The translations under genes were made by a program, and so were the position numbers. Shown here in pieces: positions 15,075 to 23,901 of a stretch of 39,890 nucleotides of DNA. How positions within the stretch are numbered: position 1 is the first letter of the stretch; every line of letters starts with the position of its first letter. The notes beneath the pieces were generated by a model. The model had not been told where the DNA came from. It saw only the letters and a list, made by a program, of their open reading frames with translations, and did no database searches. Location: positions 1-39,890 of the forward strand of contig SMVS01000071.1 in assembly GCA_004357435.1 (NCBI GenBank). Direction: 5' to 3'. Source of the DNA: Nitrospina sp. Lineage in GTDB: Bacteria; Nitrospinota; Nitrospinia; Nitrospinales; Nitrospinaceae.

Positions 15075-15614
15075 ATGTCGAATTTTAAAAAAGCGTATCA
15101 GGAAAAATTCAAGGCGCAGATCCAAAAAGAACTGGGTTTGAAAAATATGATGCAGGTGCCCCGTCTTGAGAAAATTGTGATCAACGTGGGATTGGGGGAG
15201 GCTTTGCAAAATTCCAAACTCATCGATTCCAGTGTGGATCAGTTGCGGCTCATCACCGGTCAACAGCCGGTGGTGACCAAATCGAAGCAAGCCATCTCCA
15301 ATTTTAAATTGCGCGAAGGCGTGCCGATCGGAGTGCGGGTCACCCTGCGCGGCAATCAAATGTACGAGTTTTTTGAGCGGTTTGTGGGATTTGCCCTGCC
15401 GCGGGTGAGGGATTTCAAGGGGCTCTCGTCGAAAGCCTTTGACGGACGCGGTAATTACACCGTCGGCATCCGGGAGCAACTGATATTTCCGGAAATCGAT
15501 TACGACACGATTGAAAAAATCAAGGGAATGAATGTCACGATTTGCACCTCCGCCAAAACGGATGAAGCGGGCAGGGTGTTGCTCAAGACGATGGGTTTCC
15601 CGTTCAGGAATTGA
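15075..15614 (+). CDS. rplE: 50S ribosomal protein L5
   Basis: L5 binds 5S rRNA and contacts P-site tRNA. The 179-residue product has the normal length and contains the family blocks [38 protein letters not shown] and [21 protein letters not shown], and ends GFPFRN. It lies 24 bases after rplX and 25 bases before the S14 gene. No anomaly is visible. Confidence 0.97.
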   Translation: MSNFKKAYQEKFKAQIQKELGLKNMMQVPRLEKIVINVGLGEALQNSKLIDSSVDQLRLITGQQPVVTKSKQAISNFKLREGVPIGVRVTLRGNQMYEFFERFVGFALPRVRDFKGLSSKAFDGRGNYTVGIREQLIFPEIDYDTIEKIKGMNVTICTSAKTDEAGRVLLKTMGFPFRN

Positions 15615-15639
15615 TTCTTATTTAACGCAAGGGAATTTT

Positions 15640-15825
15640 ATGGCCAAGAAATCCTTGATCGCCAAGGCGCAAAGGAAACCGAAATTCGCAGTTCGGGCGT
15701 ACAACCGTTGTGCCGTATGCGGCCGGCCGCGGGCTTTTCTCAGGAAGTTCGGGATGTGCCGAATTTGTTTTCGCACCCGGGCGCTGTTGGGGGAGGTCCC
15801 CGGAGTGACCAAGTCGAGCTGGTAG
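15640..15825 (+). CDS. rpsN: 30S ribosomal protein S14, zinc-binding short form
   Basis: S14 completes the 30S head. This is the 61-residue zinc-binding type (also called rpsZ), starting at ATG 15640 ([20 protein letters not shown]). Its zinc ribbon is CAVC followed by CRIC, with the rRNA-binding [12 protein letters not shown] loop between. An open frame extends upstream to 15532 but only overlaps rplE out of phase. The start is confirmed by AAGGGAA before it and by the standard MAKKSL N-terminus. The gene is easy to miss because of its length. Confidence 0.95.
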   Translation: MAKKSLIAKAQRKPKFAVRAYNRCAVCGRPRAFLRKFGMCRICFRTRALLGEVPGVTKSSW

Positions 15826-15861
15826 GTACCGGCCCGGCTCTTTACTGGAGTGTTTTTTATT

Positions 15862-16254
15862 ATGATGACCGATCCCATAGCGGATTTTTTCACACGCATT
15901 CGAAACGCCCTGAAGGCAAAACACAGCAAGGTCGATTTTCCCAATTCCAAGATGAAAGTCCGCTTGGCGAAGATCCTCAAGGATGAGGGGTTTGTTCGGG
16001 ATTTCAAGACCGCCAAGGATAGCAAGCAGGGAGTCCTGCGAGTTTATCTGAAGTACAAGGATGGCGACCCCGCGATCCGTGGTATCAAGCGGGTCAGCAA
16101 ACCGGGTTGCCGGGTGTACGTGGCCAAGGATGCCTTGCCGAAAGTTATTAATGGATTGGGCGTGGCGATTATTTCCACCTCTTCCGGAGTTATCACCGAC
16201 GAGGGGTGTCGCCAAAAAGGAATCGGCGGCGAGGTCCTGGGTTACGTCTGGTGA
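15862..16254 (+). CDS. rpsH: 30S ribosomal protein S8
   Basis: S8 is a central-domain 16S rRNA binder and the translational repressor of the spc operon in E. coli. I start at the ATG at 15862 ([16 protein letters not shown]), eleven bases after CTGGAG; the next codon is also ATG, so the start may be three bases later. The product has 130 residues and ends with the family's STSSGVxTDxxARxxxxGGExL-type sequence, seen here as [20 protein letters not shown]. It lies 36 bases after the S14 gene. Confidence 0.95.
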   Translation: MMTDPIADFFTRIRNALKAKHSKVDFPNSKMKVRLAKILKDEGFVRDFKTAKDSKQGVLRVYLKYKDGDPAIRGIKRVSKPGCRVYVAKDALPKVINGLGVAIISTSSGVITDEGCRQKGIGGEVLGYVW

Positions 16255-16272
16255 TTAAAGAGAAAAAGGATT

Positions 16273-16824
16273 ATGTCTAGAATTGGTCGGAAACCCATCC
16301 CCATTCCTTCTGGGGTGGAGTGCAAAATTCAAGGATCCCACGTTACCATCAAGGGGCCCAAGGGGGAATTGCAACGCGATTGCCATCCCAACATGAAGAT
16401 TGAAATGGCGGAAGGGCAGGTTCTGGTGACCCGCCCCTCGGACAGTCGCACCGACCGGTCCCTGCATGGCTTGACCCGAACCCTGATCAACAACATGATG
16501 GTGGGTGTTTCAGCAGGGTACATGAAACAGCTCAATATCGTGGGAGTGGGATACAAGGTTGAATTGAAAGGCAAGAACTTGGTGATGCAACTGGGTTATT
16601 CGCATCCCATCCATTACGCCAGTCCGGACGGGATAGAGTTTGAAGTCGATTCCAAGGCCAACACGATCAAGGTCAAGGGGATCAATAAAGAAACAGTCGG
16701 ACAGACCTCGGCTGAAATCAGGAAGTTCAGGCCGCCGGAACCGTACAAGGGTAAAGGGGTGATGTATTCCGATGAACGAATTCGAAGAAAAGCGGGCAAG
16801 ACCGCCGCTGGAACCCAAGGCTAA
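16273..16824 (+). CDS. rplF: 50S ribosomal protein L6
   Basis: L6 sits at the factor-binding base of the 50S subunit. The 183-residue product begins MSRIGRKPIPIPSGV and has the duplicated L6 fold. The C-terminal signature reads EVGQxxAxIRxxRPPEPYKGKG-like: QTSAEIRKFRPPEPYKGKGV. It lies 18 bases after rpsH, with AGAAAAAGGA before the ATG, and ends nine bases before rplR. Confidence 0.97.
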   Translation: MSRIGRKPIPIPSGVECKIQGSHVTIKGPKGELQRDCHPNMKIEMAEGQVLVTRPSDSRTDRSLHGLTRTLINNMMVGVSAGYMKQLNIVGVGYKVELKGKNLVMQLGYSHPIHYASPDGIEFEVDSKANTIKVKGINKETVGQTSAEIRKFRPPEPYKGKGVMYSDERIRRKAGKTAAGTQG

Positions 16825-16833
16825 CAGGAATCT

Positions 16834-17199
16834 ATGAAAACTTCTATCCGACGCCACCTGCGGTTGCGCCGCAAGTTCAGCATCAAGAAAAAAATTCAGG
16901 TGCAAAGAGGCAAGTTGCGGCTGACGGTGTTCCGCAGTTCGAAGCATATTTATGCCCAGATCGTGGACGACGCACAGCGCCGAACCCTGGTCTCAGAATC
17001 GACGGCCACCCAAGCTTTTCGCGAGCAAATGCAGTACGGGGGCAATGTCAAGGCCGCCGCTTTGGTGGGTGCGCTGTTGGGTGAGAAGGCGGCGCAACAG
17101 GGGATTAAGGAAGTTGTTTGCGACCGCAATGGCTTTGCCTATGCCGGTCGGGTGAAAGCGTTGGCGGATGCGGTGCGGGCAAAGGGAGTTAAATTTTAA
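16834..17199 (+). CDS. rplR: 50S ribosomal protein L18
   Basis: L18 binds 5S rRNA and brings it to the 50S subunit. The 121-residue product has the standard profile: a basic N-terminus (RRHLRLRRKFSIKK), RLTVFRSSKHIYAQIVDD, the alanine-rich helix ending AAQQGIKEVVCDRNGF and YAGRVKALADAVRAKGVKF. Length and start (ATG 16834) are normal. It lies 45 bases before rpsE. Confidence 0.96.
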   Translation: MKTSIRRHLRLRRKFSIKKKIQVQRGKLRLTVFRSSKHIYAQIVDDAQRRTLVSESTATQAFREQMQYGGNVKAAALVGALLGEKAAQQGIKEVVCDRNGFAYAGRVKALADAVRAKGVKF

Positions 17200-17244
17200 T
17201 TCAACCGAGGTCGCTGGCCGGCCGGGTTTTCAGGAGACAGGGAT

Positions 17245-17748
17245 TTGCGGGAACGAACGGCAAACAAACAGGATTTTGTTGATAAGGTAGTGAAGATCAA
17301 CCGGGTTGCTAAGGTGGTGAAAGGCGGTCGGCGGTTCAGCTTCAGCGCCTTGGTGGTGGTGGGCAATCGCGAAGGCAAAGTGGGCTGGGGTTTGGGTAAA
17401 GCCAACGAAGTTCCGGAAGCCATTCGCAAAGCGTTGGAAAAAGCCAAGAAGAACCAGGTGGTGATTTCTCTGGAAGGGTCCACCATTCCTCACGAGATCG
17501 TGGGTTGTTACGGGGCCGGCCGGGTGTTGATGAAGCCGGCATCCCGAGGCACCGGTTTGATTGCCGGTGGCGCTGTGCGTGCTGTTCTGGAGGTGGCTGG
17601 GGTGAAGGATATTTTGACCAAATGCCTGCGCACCAACAACCCCCACAACGTTGTGAAAGCCACCATAAACGGTTTGTTGAATCTGCGGAATAAGGAGCAA
17701 TACCTCCAACTCAGAGGCAAAGCGCAGGAATCCAAAATTTCGGCCTGA
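17245..17748 (+). CDS. rpsE: 30S ribosomal protein S5
   Basis: S5 contributes to decoding fidelity and mRNA unwinding. The 167-residue product contains the dsRBD-like N-terminal domain ([19 protein letters not shown]) and the GxVGxGxGKAxEVPxAI-type block ([20 protein letters not shown]). It also has the [20 protein letters not shown] loop. The start is TTG at 17245, eight bases after AGGAG at 17232-17236; no ATG is in frame before the conserved region. The next gene, after seven bases, is rplO; rpmD, often found in between, is missing. Confidence 0.95.
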   Translation: MRERTANKQDFVDKVVKINRVAKVVKGGRRFSFSALVVVGNREGKVGWGLGKANEVPEAIRKALEKAKKNQVVISLEGSTIPHEIVGCYGAGRVLMKPASRGTGLIAGGAVRAVLEVAGVKDILTKCLRTNNPHNVVKATINGLLNLRNKEQYLQLRGKAQESKISA

Positions 17749-17755
17749 AGGGATC

Positions 17756-18196
17756 ATGATTACATTATCGAATTTAAAAATTATTCCGGGATCTCGTAAA
17801 AACCCTAAACGCGTGGGGCGCGGTCATGCCGCAGGCCAGGGCAAGACCTGTGGCCGCGGTCAAAAAGGCCAGAAGAGTCGCTCTGGAGGCAACCCGCATC
17901 CCTGGTTTGAAGGCGGCCAGATGCCTTTGCAAAGACGGTTGCCGAAGCGCGGCTTCACCAATATTTTCAGAAAGACTTATGAAATTGTGAACCTGGATCA
18001 GCTGGCGCGGGTTTCTGCCGAGGGCACGATGACTCCCGAGGCGATGAAGGAAAAAGGGCTGATTCATAAAACGGGTGCGGTCAAAATTCTGGGCAACGGG
18101 GAACTGTCCAGTGCGGTGACCGTACACGCGCACAAGTTTTCCAAGTCCGCCGTAGAGAAAATCGAAAAATCTGGAGGAAAGGCAGTCGTCCTATAG
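17756..18196 (+). CDS. rplO: 50S ribosomal protein L15
   Basis: L15 is a late assembly protein with an extended N-terminus buried in 23S rRNA. The 146-residue product has the typical glycine- and arginine-rich leader (RVGRGHAAGQGKTCGRGQKG), the FEGGQMPLQRRLPKRGF block and the C-terminal VTVHAHKFSKSAVEKIEKSGG. Its stop TAG is immediately followed by the secY ATG. No anomaly is visible. Confidence 0.97.
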   Translation: MITLSNLKIIPGSRKNPKRVGRGHAAGQGKTCGRGQKGQKSRSGGNPHPWFEGGQMPLQRRLPKRGFTNIFRKTYEIVNLDQLARVSAEGTMTPEAMKEKGLIHKTGAVKILGNGELSSAVTVHAHKFSKSAVEKIEKSGGKAVVL

Positions 18197-19513
18197 ATGA
18201 GTGGTGCAGAAAGTTTTGCCAATATTTTTAAAATCCCGGAGCTCAAAAAACGAGTTCTGTTCACTCTGGCCGTCTTGGCGGTGTACCGGATCGGGGCCCA
18301 CATTCCGACGCCGGGAATTGACAGCGTTGCCCTGGCTGAAATTTTTGCCCAGGTAAAAAACACCATTCTGGGGTTTTTCGACATGTTTTCCGGCGGGGCG
18401 TTGAGCCGGTTGACCATATTTGCTTTGGGCATCATGCCCTACATCAGCGCTTCGATTATTTTGCAGTTGCTGACCATTGTGTCGCCGCATTTGGCGCGGC
18501 TCAAAAAAGAAGGCGAGCAAGGTCAGAAAAAGATTACGCAGTACACCCGTTACGGCACCATTGGCATCAGCATCATTCAAAGTACCGGCATCAGCATTGG
18601 ATTGGAGGCCATGCTGAGTCCCGGCGGGGCGGCGATCGTGCCCAACCCGGGGTGGGAGTTTCGCTTGATGACGATCCTCACCCTGACGGCGGGAACTTCG
18701 TTCCTCATGTGGCTGGGTGAGCAAATCAACGAGCGCGGCATCGGCAATGGCATTTCCCTCATCATTTTTGCCGGGATCGTGGCAGGCACCCCCGCCGCGA
18801 TTTTCCAATCGATGGATTTGATGGGAACGGGCGAGCTGTCTATCCTGATAGTTCTCATGTTGTTGGTGGTGATGATGGCGGTGGTGGGAGCCATCGTGTT
18901 CACTGAGGGCGGGCAGAGACGCATCCCCATTCAATATGCCAAGCGGGTGGTGGGCAGGAAAATGTATGGTGGGCAGAGCACGCATCTGCCGCTGAAGGTG
19001 AATACGTCGGGCGTTATCCCGCCCATTTTTGCCTCCTCCATCATTATGTTTCCAGCATCCATCGCCCAGTTTGGAAGCGTTGCGTGGATGCAGACGATTG
19101 CCGCCATGCTGACTCCGGGGACTTTCGTGTACAGTCTCATTTTCGTTGGGGCGATTTTTTTCTTTTGTTACTTTTACACCGCCGTAATTTTCAACCCAAC
19201 GGATGTCGCGGATAATATGAAAAAACATGGAGGATTTGTGCCGGGGATCCGTCCCGGGGCCAAAACTTCCGAATACATCGACGAAATATTGTCCAAATTG
19301 ACTTTTTATGGAGCCATGTACCTGTCTTTTATATGTATTTTGCCAGATTTTTTGATAAGGTATCTCAACATTCCATTTTATTTCGGCGGCACGAGCTTGC
19401 TCATCGTCGTTGGAGTGTCCCTCGATACAATGCAACAGATCGAGTCCCACCTGGTAATGCGCAATTATGACGGGTTCACGAAAAAAGGGAGGATTAGAGG
19501 GCGTCGAGGCTAA
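18197..19513 (+). CDS. secY: Preprotein translocase subunit SecY
   Basis: SecY is the membrane channel of the Sec export pathway. The 438-residue product has about ten hydrophobic segments, starting with ~20-40 ([19 protein letters not shown]). The conserved [15 protein letters not shown] plug-adjacent region and the cytosolic loops follow. The [18 protein letters not shown] sequence is present as [14 protein letters not shown]. The ATG abuts the rplO stop. Ribosomal context between rplO and adk is the standard location. Partner genes secE and secG are not in this window. Confidence 0.97.
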   Translation: MSGAESFANIFKIPELKKRVLFTLAVLAVYRIGAHIPTPGIDSVALAEIFAQVKNTILGFFDMFSGGALSRLTIFALGIMPYISASIILQLLTIVSPHLARLKKEGEQGQKKITQYTRYGTIGISIIQSTGISIGLEAMLSPGGAAIVPNPGWEFRLMTILTLTAGTSFLMWLGEQINERGIGNGISLIIFAGIVAGTPAAIFQSMDLMGTGELSILIVLMLLVVMMAVVGAIVFTEGGQRRIPIQYAKRVVGRKMYGGQSTHLPLKVNTSGVIPPIFASSIIMFPASIAQFGSVAWMQTIAAMLTPGTFVYSLIFVGAIFFFCYFYTAVIFNPTDVADNMKKHGGFVPGIRPGAKTSEYIDEILSKLTFYGAMYLSFICILPDFLIRYLNIPFYFGGTSLLIVVGVSLDTMQQIESHLVMRNYDGFTKKGRIRGRRG

Positions 19514-19516
19514 TCC

Positions 19517-20158
19517 ATGAGGTTGATATTGTTAGGTCCCCCGGGATCGGGGAAGGGGACACAGGCCAATTTGCTCCAAAGAAAGTTCAGGGTCCCCAAG
19601 ATTTCAACGGGTGATATTCTGCGGGCCGCGGTGGGCGACCAGACGGAACTGGGAGAAAAAGCCAAAGTTTTTATGGACCAGGGCCAGTTGGTTCCCGATG
19701 AGATTGTCGTGGGGTTGATCAAAGAACGAATTGACGAGGCGGATTGCGTGGATGGTTTCATTCTGGACGGATTTCCCCGCACCATCGTCCAGGCAGAAAA
19801 GCTGGACGAGACGTTGAGCGCGTTGGGTCAGGAACTGGGCACGGTGGTTGATCTGGAAGTCGACCGGCAAGAGTTGCTGGTGCGGTTGGTCGGCCGGAGC
19901 ACCTGTAAAAACTGTGGAACCATGTATCATCGCACCGCCCGGCCTCCAGAAAACCCGGGAGCGTGTAATGAATGCGGCGGCGAGCTCTACCAGCGGCCGG
20001 ATGATAATGAGGCCACGATCGTTAAACGGTTGGCAGTGTACGAAAAGGAAACCGCTCCGCTCAAAGAATTTTACCGGAAGCAGAAGAAACTGAAATCCTT
20101 GAACGGGTCGGGCTCAGTCGAGGAAATATTTTCAAGAGTTTGTGAAATGGTGTCTTGA
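19517..20158 (+). CDS. adk: Adenylate kinase, zinc-lid type
   Basis: Adenylate kinase converts ATP and AMP to two ADP. The 213-residue product has the P-loop GPPGSGKGT at residues 7-15, the NMP-binding motif [10 protein letters not shown] and DGFPRT. The LID domain carries a zinc-type four-cysteine set, Cys130/Cys133 and Cys150/Cys153, as in Gram-positive and several other lineages but not E. coli. It starts three bases after secY. Its stop is two bases from the infA ATG; the map gene often found here is absent. Confidence 0.97.
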   Translation: MRLILLGPPGSGKGTQANLLQRKFRVPKISTGDILRAAVGDQTELGEKAKVFMDQGQLVPDEIVVGLIKERIDEADCVDGFILDGFPRTIVQAEKLDETLSALGQELGTVVDLEVDRQELLVRLVGRSTCKNCGTMYHRTARPPENPGACNECGGELYQRPDDNEATIVKRLAVYEKETAPLKEFYRKQKKLKSLNGSGSVEEIFSRVCEMVS

Positions 20159-20160
20159 TC

Positions 20161-20379
20161 ATGTCCAAAGAAGAAGCGATCGAAGTTGAAGGGACGGTTC
20201 TGGAGCCCTTACCCAATGCCATGTTTCGCGTGGAGTTGGAAAATGGACATAAAGTCCTGGCACATATATCGGGAAAAATGAGATTGCATTTCATCCGGAT
20301 TTTGTCTGGAGACAAGGTGAAAGTGCAATTGTCCCCCTATGATTTGACCCGGGGGCGGATCACCTACCGGTATAAATAG
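20161..20379 (+). CDS. infA: Translation initiation factor IF-1
   Basis: IF-1 occupies the A site of the 30S subunit during initiation. The 72-residue product from ATG 20161 begins [20 protein letters not shown] and contains the OB-fold blocks [20 protein letters not shown] and [18 protein letters not shown], the standard IF-1 sequence and length. An in-frame TTG at 20155 overlaps the adk stop but adds only two residues and has no ribosome-binding site. Translation is probably coupled to adk. Confidence 0.97.
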   Translation: MSKEEAIEVEGTVLEPLPNAMFRVELENGHKVLAHISGKMRLHFIRILSGDKVKVQLSPYDLTRGRITYRYK

Positions 20380-20393
20380 GAGTTGAAATTGTT

Positions 20394-20507
20394 ATGAAAG
20401 TCAGATCGTCTGTAAAACCCATGTGCAAGAAATGCAAAGTCATTCGCCGGCGGGGGATCGTGCGCGTCATTTGTGAAAACCCGAAACACAAACAGCGGCA
20501 AGGGTAA
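20394..20507 (+). CDS. rpmJ: 50S ribosomal protein L36
   Basis: This 37-residue gene is read directly from the sequence: ATG at 20394, TAA at 20505-20507. The product starts [20 protein letters not shown] and has the zinc-ribbon ligands Cys11, Cys14, Cys27 and His32 of the zinc-containing L36 form. Ribosome-binding sequence TAGGAG lies at 20377-20382, partly within the infA stop region. L36 is the smallest 50S protein and ties together 23S rRNA helices. The location between infA and rpsM is canonical. It is easily missed by length-filtered gene finding. Confidence 0.96.
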   Translation: MKVRSSVKPMCKKCKVIRRRGIVRVICENPKHKQRQG

Positions 20508-20532
20508 ACCCCTGGGGCCGGAAACATCTCTA

Positions 20533-20550
20533 TTGGGAAAAAATTCCCAA
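20533..20550 (+). promoter_or_regulatory. Hairpin before rpsM
   Basis: A perfect 7-base inverted repeat (TTGGGAA, loop AAAA, TTCCCAA) lies in the 60-base gap between rpmJ and rpsM, ending 17 bases before the GTG start. It is not followed by a T-run, so it does not look like a terminator. In E. coli S4 represses the alpha operon through an mRNA structure at the rpsM start; this hairpin may play a similar role here, but it does not obviously form that pseudoknot. Confidence 0.35.
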
Positions 20551-20567
20551 GAAAGAAAGGACACATT

Positions 20568-20936
20568 GTGGCAAGAATCTCGGGTGTGGACATTCCCAAA
20601 GATAAACGAGCGGTGATCGCGTTAACTTATGTGTATGGCATCGGCGCGACGGCCTCGGTGAATATTTTGAAGAAGGCCGAAATATCTCAGGATATCCGGG
20701 TCAAGGACTTGACCGAAGAAGAGGTCACTAAAATCCGTTCGATCATTGACAAGGATTACGAAGTGGAAGGCGATCTGCGTCGCGGGATCAATATGAACCT
20801 GAAGCGTTTGATGGACATCGGGTCCTACCGGGGCCTGCGGCATCGGCGGGGTTTGCCAGTGCGCGGTCAACGTTCGCACACCAATGCCAGGACCCGCAAA
20901 GGACCCCGCAAGACGGTGGGCGCGAAATCTAAATAA
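20568..20936 (+). CDS. rpsM: 30S ribosomal protein S13
   Basis: S13 is in the 30S head and contacts the P-site tRNA and the large subunit. The 122-residue product begins [20 protein letters not shown] and contains YVYGIG, the [20 protein letters not shown] block and the C-terminal [16 protein letters not shown]. The start is GTG at 20568 preceded by GAAAGAAAGG; it is the only start compatible with the family's N-terminus. It opens the alpha-operon part: rpsM-rpsK-rpsD-rpoA-rplQ. Confidence 0.97.
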   Translation: MARISGVDIPKDKRAVIALTYVYGIGATASVNILKKAEISQDIRVKDLTEEEVTKIRSIIDKDYEVEGDLRRGINMNLKRLMDIGSYRGLRHRRGLPVRGQRSHTNARTRKGPRKTVGAKSK

Positions 20937-20954
20937 CTGAAAAAAGGTAAACCA

Positions 20955-21350
20955 ATGGATAAGGGAAAATCCCCCAAAGGGGGAAAGAAGAGAAATAAAA
21001 CCGCTCCGGAAACGGGCATCGCTCATGTCCGGGCCACGTTCAACAACACCATCATAACGATCGCGGATATGTCCGGGAATGTGATTTCCTGGTCGAGTGC
21101 TGGCGCGCAGGGGTTCAAAGGATCGCGCAAAAGCACACCGTTTGCGGCCCAGGTGGCGGCAGAAAAAGCGGCGATCAAGGCCAAAGACATGGGCATGAGA
21201 AAACTGGAAGTGCATGTCAAAGGTCCGGGTTCGGGACGGGAATCGGCCATTCGGGCTTTGCAGGCGGCGGGTATGGAAATCACCGTCATTCGGGATAAAA
21301 CCCCCATTCCACATAACGGATGTCGACCGCGTAAACGTCGCAGGGTATAA
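20955..21350 (+). CDS. rpsK: 30S ribosomal protein S11
   Basis: S11 lies on the 30S platform near the mRNA exit. The 131-residue product has a basic, low-complexity N-terminus followed by [41 protein letters not shown] and the C-terminal [18 protein letters not shown], all family hallmarks. ATG 20955 follows AAAAAGGTAA, 18 bases after rpsM. The asparagine-glycine pair near the end is the site of isoaspartate formation in some bacteria. Confidence 0.97.
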   Translation: MDKGKSPKGGKKRNKTAPETGIAHVRATFNNTIITIADMSGNVISWSSAGAQGFKGSRKSTPFAAQVAAEKAAIKAKDMGMRKLEVHVKGPGSGRESAIRALQAAGMEITVIRDKTPIPHNGCRPRKRRRV

Positions 21351-21374
21351 CTGTTTATTAAAGGGAGAATGATT

Positions 21375-22001
21375 TTGGCAAGATATATTGGATCGGTTTG
21401 CCGGCTGTGCAGGCGAGAAGGTGAAAAACTGTATTTGAAAGCGTCGCGTTGCGAAACTCCAAAATGCGCCATTGAAAAAAGGGCTTACCCACCGGGCCAG
21501 CATGGTCAAGGCAGGATTAAGGTCAGTGAGTACGGCATTCAGTTGCGGGAAAAACAGAAGGCTCGGCGGATTTATGGCGTTCTGGAAAAGCAGTTTCGAA
21601 AATATTTCAAGATCGCGGAACGCAAAAAAGGCGTCACGGGTGAAAACCTTTTGCAACTCCTGGAAATGAGATTCGATAGTGTTGTTTACCGGCTTGGCTT
21701 TGCCGGGTCCCGGAGTGCGGCCCGGCAAATGGTGCGGCATCGTTTTTTTACCATCAATGGCAAAAGGGTCGATGTGCCTTCCTACATTATGAAAAAAGGC
21801 GATGTCATCGCTCCCGTATCAAAAAAAATGGAGACGTTTCCCATTAAAACTGCTTTAGAAAAAATGGCGGGGAAAACTCTCCCGCAGTGGTTGACATTTG
21901 ACATGGATAAGAAGGAAGGGACGGTGCAATCTCCCGCCAGCCGGGAAGATGTCGCCTTACCGATTCAGGAACAGTTGATTGTCGAACTCTATTCGCGTTG
22001 A
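21375..22001 (+). CDS. rpsD: 30S ribosomal protein S4, zinc-binding type
   Basis: S4 is a primary 16S rRNA binder with an S4 RNA-binding domain. I start at TTG 21375 (MARYIGSVCRLCRREG), seven bases after AAGGGAG; the ATG at 21369 is only one base from that site and would add two residues. The product has 208 residues. The N-terminal cysteines CRLC and C-x4-C (SRCETPKCAI) are the zinc-binding form. The S4 domain is visible at MRFDSVVYRLGFAGSRSAARQMVRH. In E. coli this protein represses the alpha operon. Confidence 0.95.
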   Translation: MARYIGSVCRLCRREGEKLYLKASRCETPKCAIEKRAYPPGQHGQGRIKVSEYGIQLREKQKARRIYGVLEKQFRKYFKIAERKKGVTGENLLQLLEMRFDSVVYRLGFAGSRSAARQMVRHRFFTINGKRVDVPSYIMKKGDVIAPVSKKMETFPIKTALEKMAGKTLPQWLTFDMDKKEGTVQSPASREDVALPIQEQLIVELYSR

Positions 22002-22085
22002 CGTTTAGCACAAAAAAACAAAACCGGCCATTGTTTTGGCGGATTTCTATGAAAAAACACAAGACCCAGTTGGAGGATTGAATTC

Positions 22086-23114
22086 ATGATGCAGGGCATC
22101 GTCAAACCCAAAGGACTTGATTTCGATAAAAAAACGAAGTCAGAAGTATATGCAAAATTTAGAGCGGGACCCTTTGAACGAGGTTATGGGGTCACCGTTG
22201 GCAACTCCCTCAGAAGGATGTTGTTATCGTCTATTGAAGGAGCGTCCATCATCGGGGTGAAATTCGACGGCATTTTTCACGAATTTTCATCCATTCCAGG
22301 AGTGTTGGAGGATGTGAGTCAAATTATTCTCAATCTGAAAAAAATGAATTTGAGAATGAACGGCGAGTCCGATACTAAACGCATGTATTTGAAGAAAAAT
22401 AAAGTCGGCGATGCGATCGCCGGTGACTTTGAAGCGGACCCAGATATCACCATCCTGAATCCAGACCATCGCATCGCTACTTTGGACAAAGGCGCCGAGT
22501 TGAATATGGAAGTGATCGTCCGGAAAGGGCGCGGTTATGTGCCCGCTGAAAAACACGATTTGAGCAACGAATCGGTTCAGATGATCCCCGTGGACGCTAT
22601 TTTTTCTCCCGTGGAAAAGGTGACTTATACCGTGGAGAAAACCCGGGTGGGACAATCGACGGACTATGACGCGCTGGTGATGGAGTTGTGGACCAACGGA
22701 GGTATTATCCCTGAAGATGCCGTGGCGCACGCCGCAAAAATCGTCAAGGATCATATGCAGGTTTTCATTAATTTTGATGAAGAGCCGGAACCCGTGCAAC
22801 CGCAGGTTGATGAGAAAAAACTGAAAATGATCACCAACCTGTCCAAAAGCGTGGAGGAACTCGAACTTTCTGTGCGTTCCTACAATTGTCTCAAAAATGC
22901 CAACATCCAGACGATTGCGGAGCTGGTTCAAAAGGGCGATACCGAAATGCTCAAGACCCGTAACTTCGGCCGGAAATCCCTGAATGAGATCAAGGAAATT
23001 CTTGAAGAAATGGGGCTGTCTCTGGGGATGAAGCTGGATGAGGATGACCTGAAGCAGATTCAGACCGCGCGCAAGAAAAAAGAATTGGAAACGGAAGTAG
23101 TGGATCGACCCTGA
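22086..23114 (+). CDS. rpoA: RNA polymerase alpha subunit
   Basis: Alpha initiates assembly of the polymerase core and contacts UP elements and activators. The 342-residue product has the N-terminal dimerisation domain ([20 protein letters not shown], residues ~31-50), a linker near 235-255 rich in acidic residues, and the C-terminal domain with [21 protein letters not shown] and [19 protein letters not shown] at 22072-22076 lies nine bases before ATG 22086; a second ATG follows directly. It is 84 bases from both neighbours rpsD and rplQ. Confidence 0.97.
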   Translation: MMQGIVKPKGLDFDKKTKSEVYAKFRAGPFERGYGVTVGNSLRRMLLSSIEGASIIGVKFDGIFHEFSSIPGVLEDVSQIILNLKKMNLRMNGESDTKRMYLKKNKVGDAIAGDFEADPDITILNPDHRIATLDKGAELNMEVIVRKGRGYVPAEKHDLSNESVQMIPVDAIFSPVEKVTYTVEKTRVGQSTDYDALVMELWTNGGIIPEDAVAHAAKIVKDHMQVFINFDEEPEPVQPQVDEKKLKMITNLSKSVEELELSVRSYNCLKNANIQTIAELVQKGDTEMLKTRNFGRKSLNEIKEILEEMGLSLGMKLDEDDLKQIQTARKKKELETEVVDRP

Positions 23115-23198
23115 TCGAAAGTTTAAGCTGGAGGCCAACAGCGGCCCACTGGAATTACGATGAAGCTCACAACAAATTAATCGGAGTGCATTGATCTT

Positions 23199-23792
23199 AT
23201 GCGTCACTTGAAATCTGGGAGAAAATTTGGCCGAACCTCGGCTCACCGGAAGGCTCTGTTCCGGAATCTGGTCATCGCCTTGATCCGTCGTGAGCGGATT
23301 CGCACCACCCTGGCCAAAGCCAAGGAGCTGAGAAGCCATATTGAGAAAACCATCACCTTGGGCAAAAAAGGCACCCTGCATGCGCGGCGTCTGGCCTTCA
23401 CGGTAGTGAATGAAAAAGACGCGTTCCTCAAACTGTTTGGGACCCTTTCAGAACGGTATGCCAATCGCAATGGCGGCTACACCCGGGTCATTAAAATAGG
23501 CAACCGCCGGGGCGACGATGCGCCGATGGCGTACATTGAATTGGTGGACCGTGAAGAAGAAGTCGCCGAAGCCAAAGGCGGTAAAAAAGCTCAAACAGAT
23601 AAAAAGGAATCCGGCGAGAAAGTAGAGACAAAAAAGACAGAGGCTGGCAAAGAAAAAGCCTCCGCCAAAAATAAGGAAACTTCTGCCAGCGTTGCCAAAA
23701 CCGGGGAAAAGGGGAAAACGGAAGATAAAAAAGCCGCGGGTAAGAAGGCCGCCCCTCAAAGCAAAAAGTCAGACAGCGGTGAAGGTAAATAA
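23199..23792 (+). CDS. rplQ: 50S ribosomal protein L17 with long lysine-rich tail
   Basis: L17 sits beside the exit tunnel of the large subunit. Residues 1-120 form a normal L17 ([20 protein letters not shown], then [20 protein letters not shown]). Residues 121-197 are an added tail of 77 residues containing 22 lysines and many Glu, Ala, Ser and Thr, with no aromatic residue. It resembles a disordered, highly charged linker rather than a domain. Such tails occur in L17 of some lineages, but the length here is large. The gene closes the ribosomal run; no convincing intrinsic terminator follows in the 109 bases before the convergent neighbour. Confidence 0.95.
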   Translation: MRHLKSGRKFGRTSAHRKALFRNLVIALIRRERIRTTLAKAKELRSHIEKTITLGKKGTLHARRLAFTVVNEKDAFLKLFGTLSERYANRNGGYTRVIKIGNRRGDDAPMAYIELVDREEEVAEAKGGKKAQTDKKESGEKVETKKTEAGKEKASAKNKETSASVAKTGEKGKTEDKKAAGKKAAPQSKKSDSGEGK

Positions 23793-23901
23793 AAAGCTTT
23801 TTATACCCCTCCCCCCCGACCGACCCCGCGCCTTTTTTGGGTGCGCCCTCCAGAACAATCGAGATCCCATCGGTTCATTGTCACCTATAAATTCAGAACG
23901 C

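Noticed and set aside
15532-15639. Upstream extension of the S14 frame
   Set aside because: It overlaps rplE out of phase; ATG 15640 with its ribosome-binding site gives the exact family N-terminus.
23791-23802. AAAAAGCTTTTT palindrome after rplQ as a terminator
   Set aside because: It is AT-rich with no GC stem, so it is unlikely to terminate transcription by itself.
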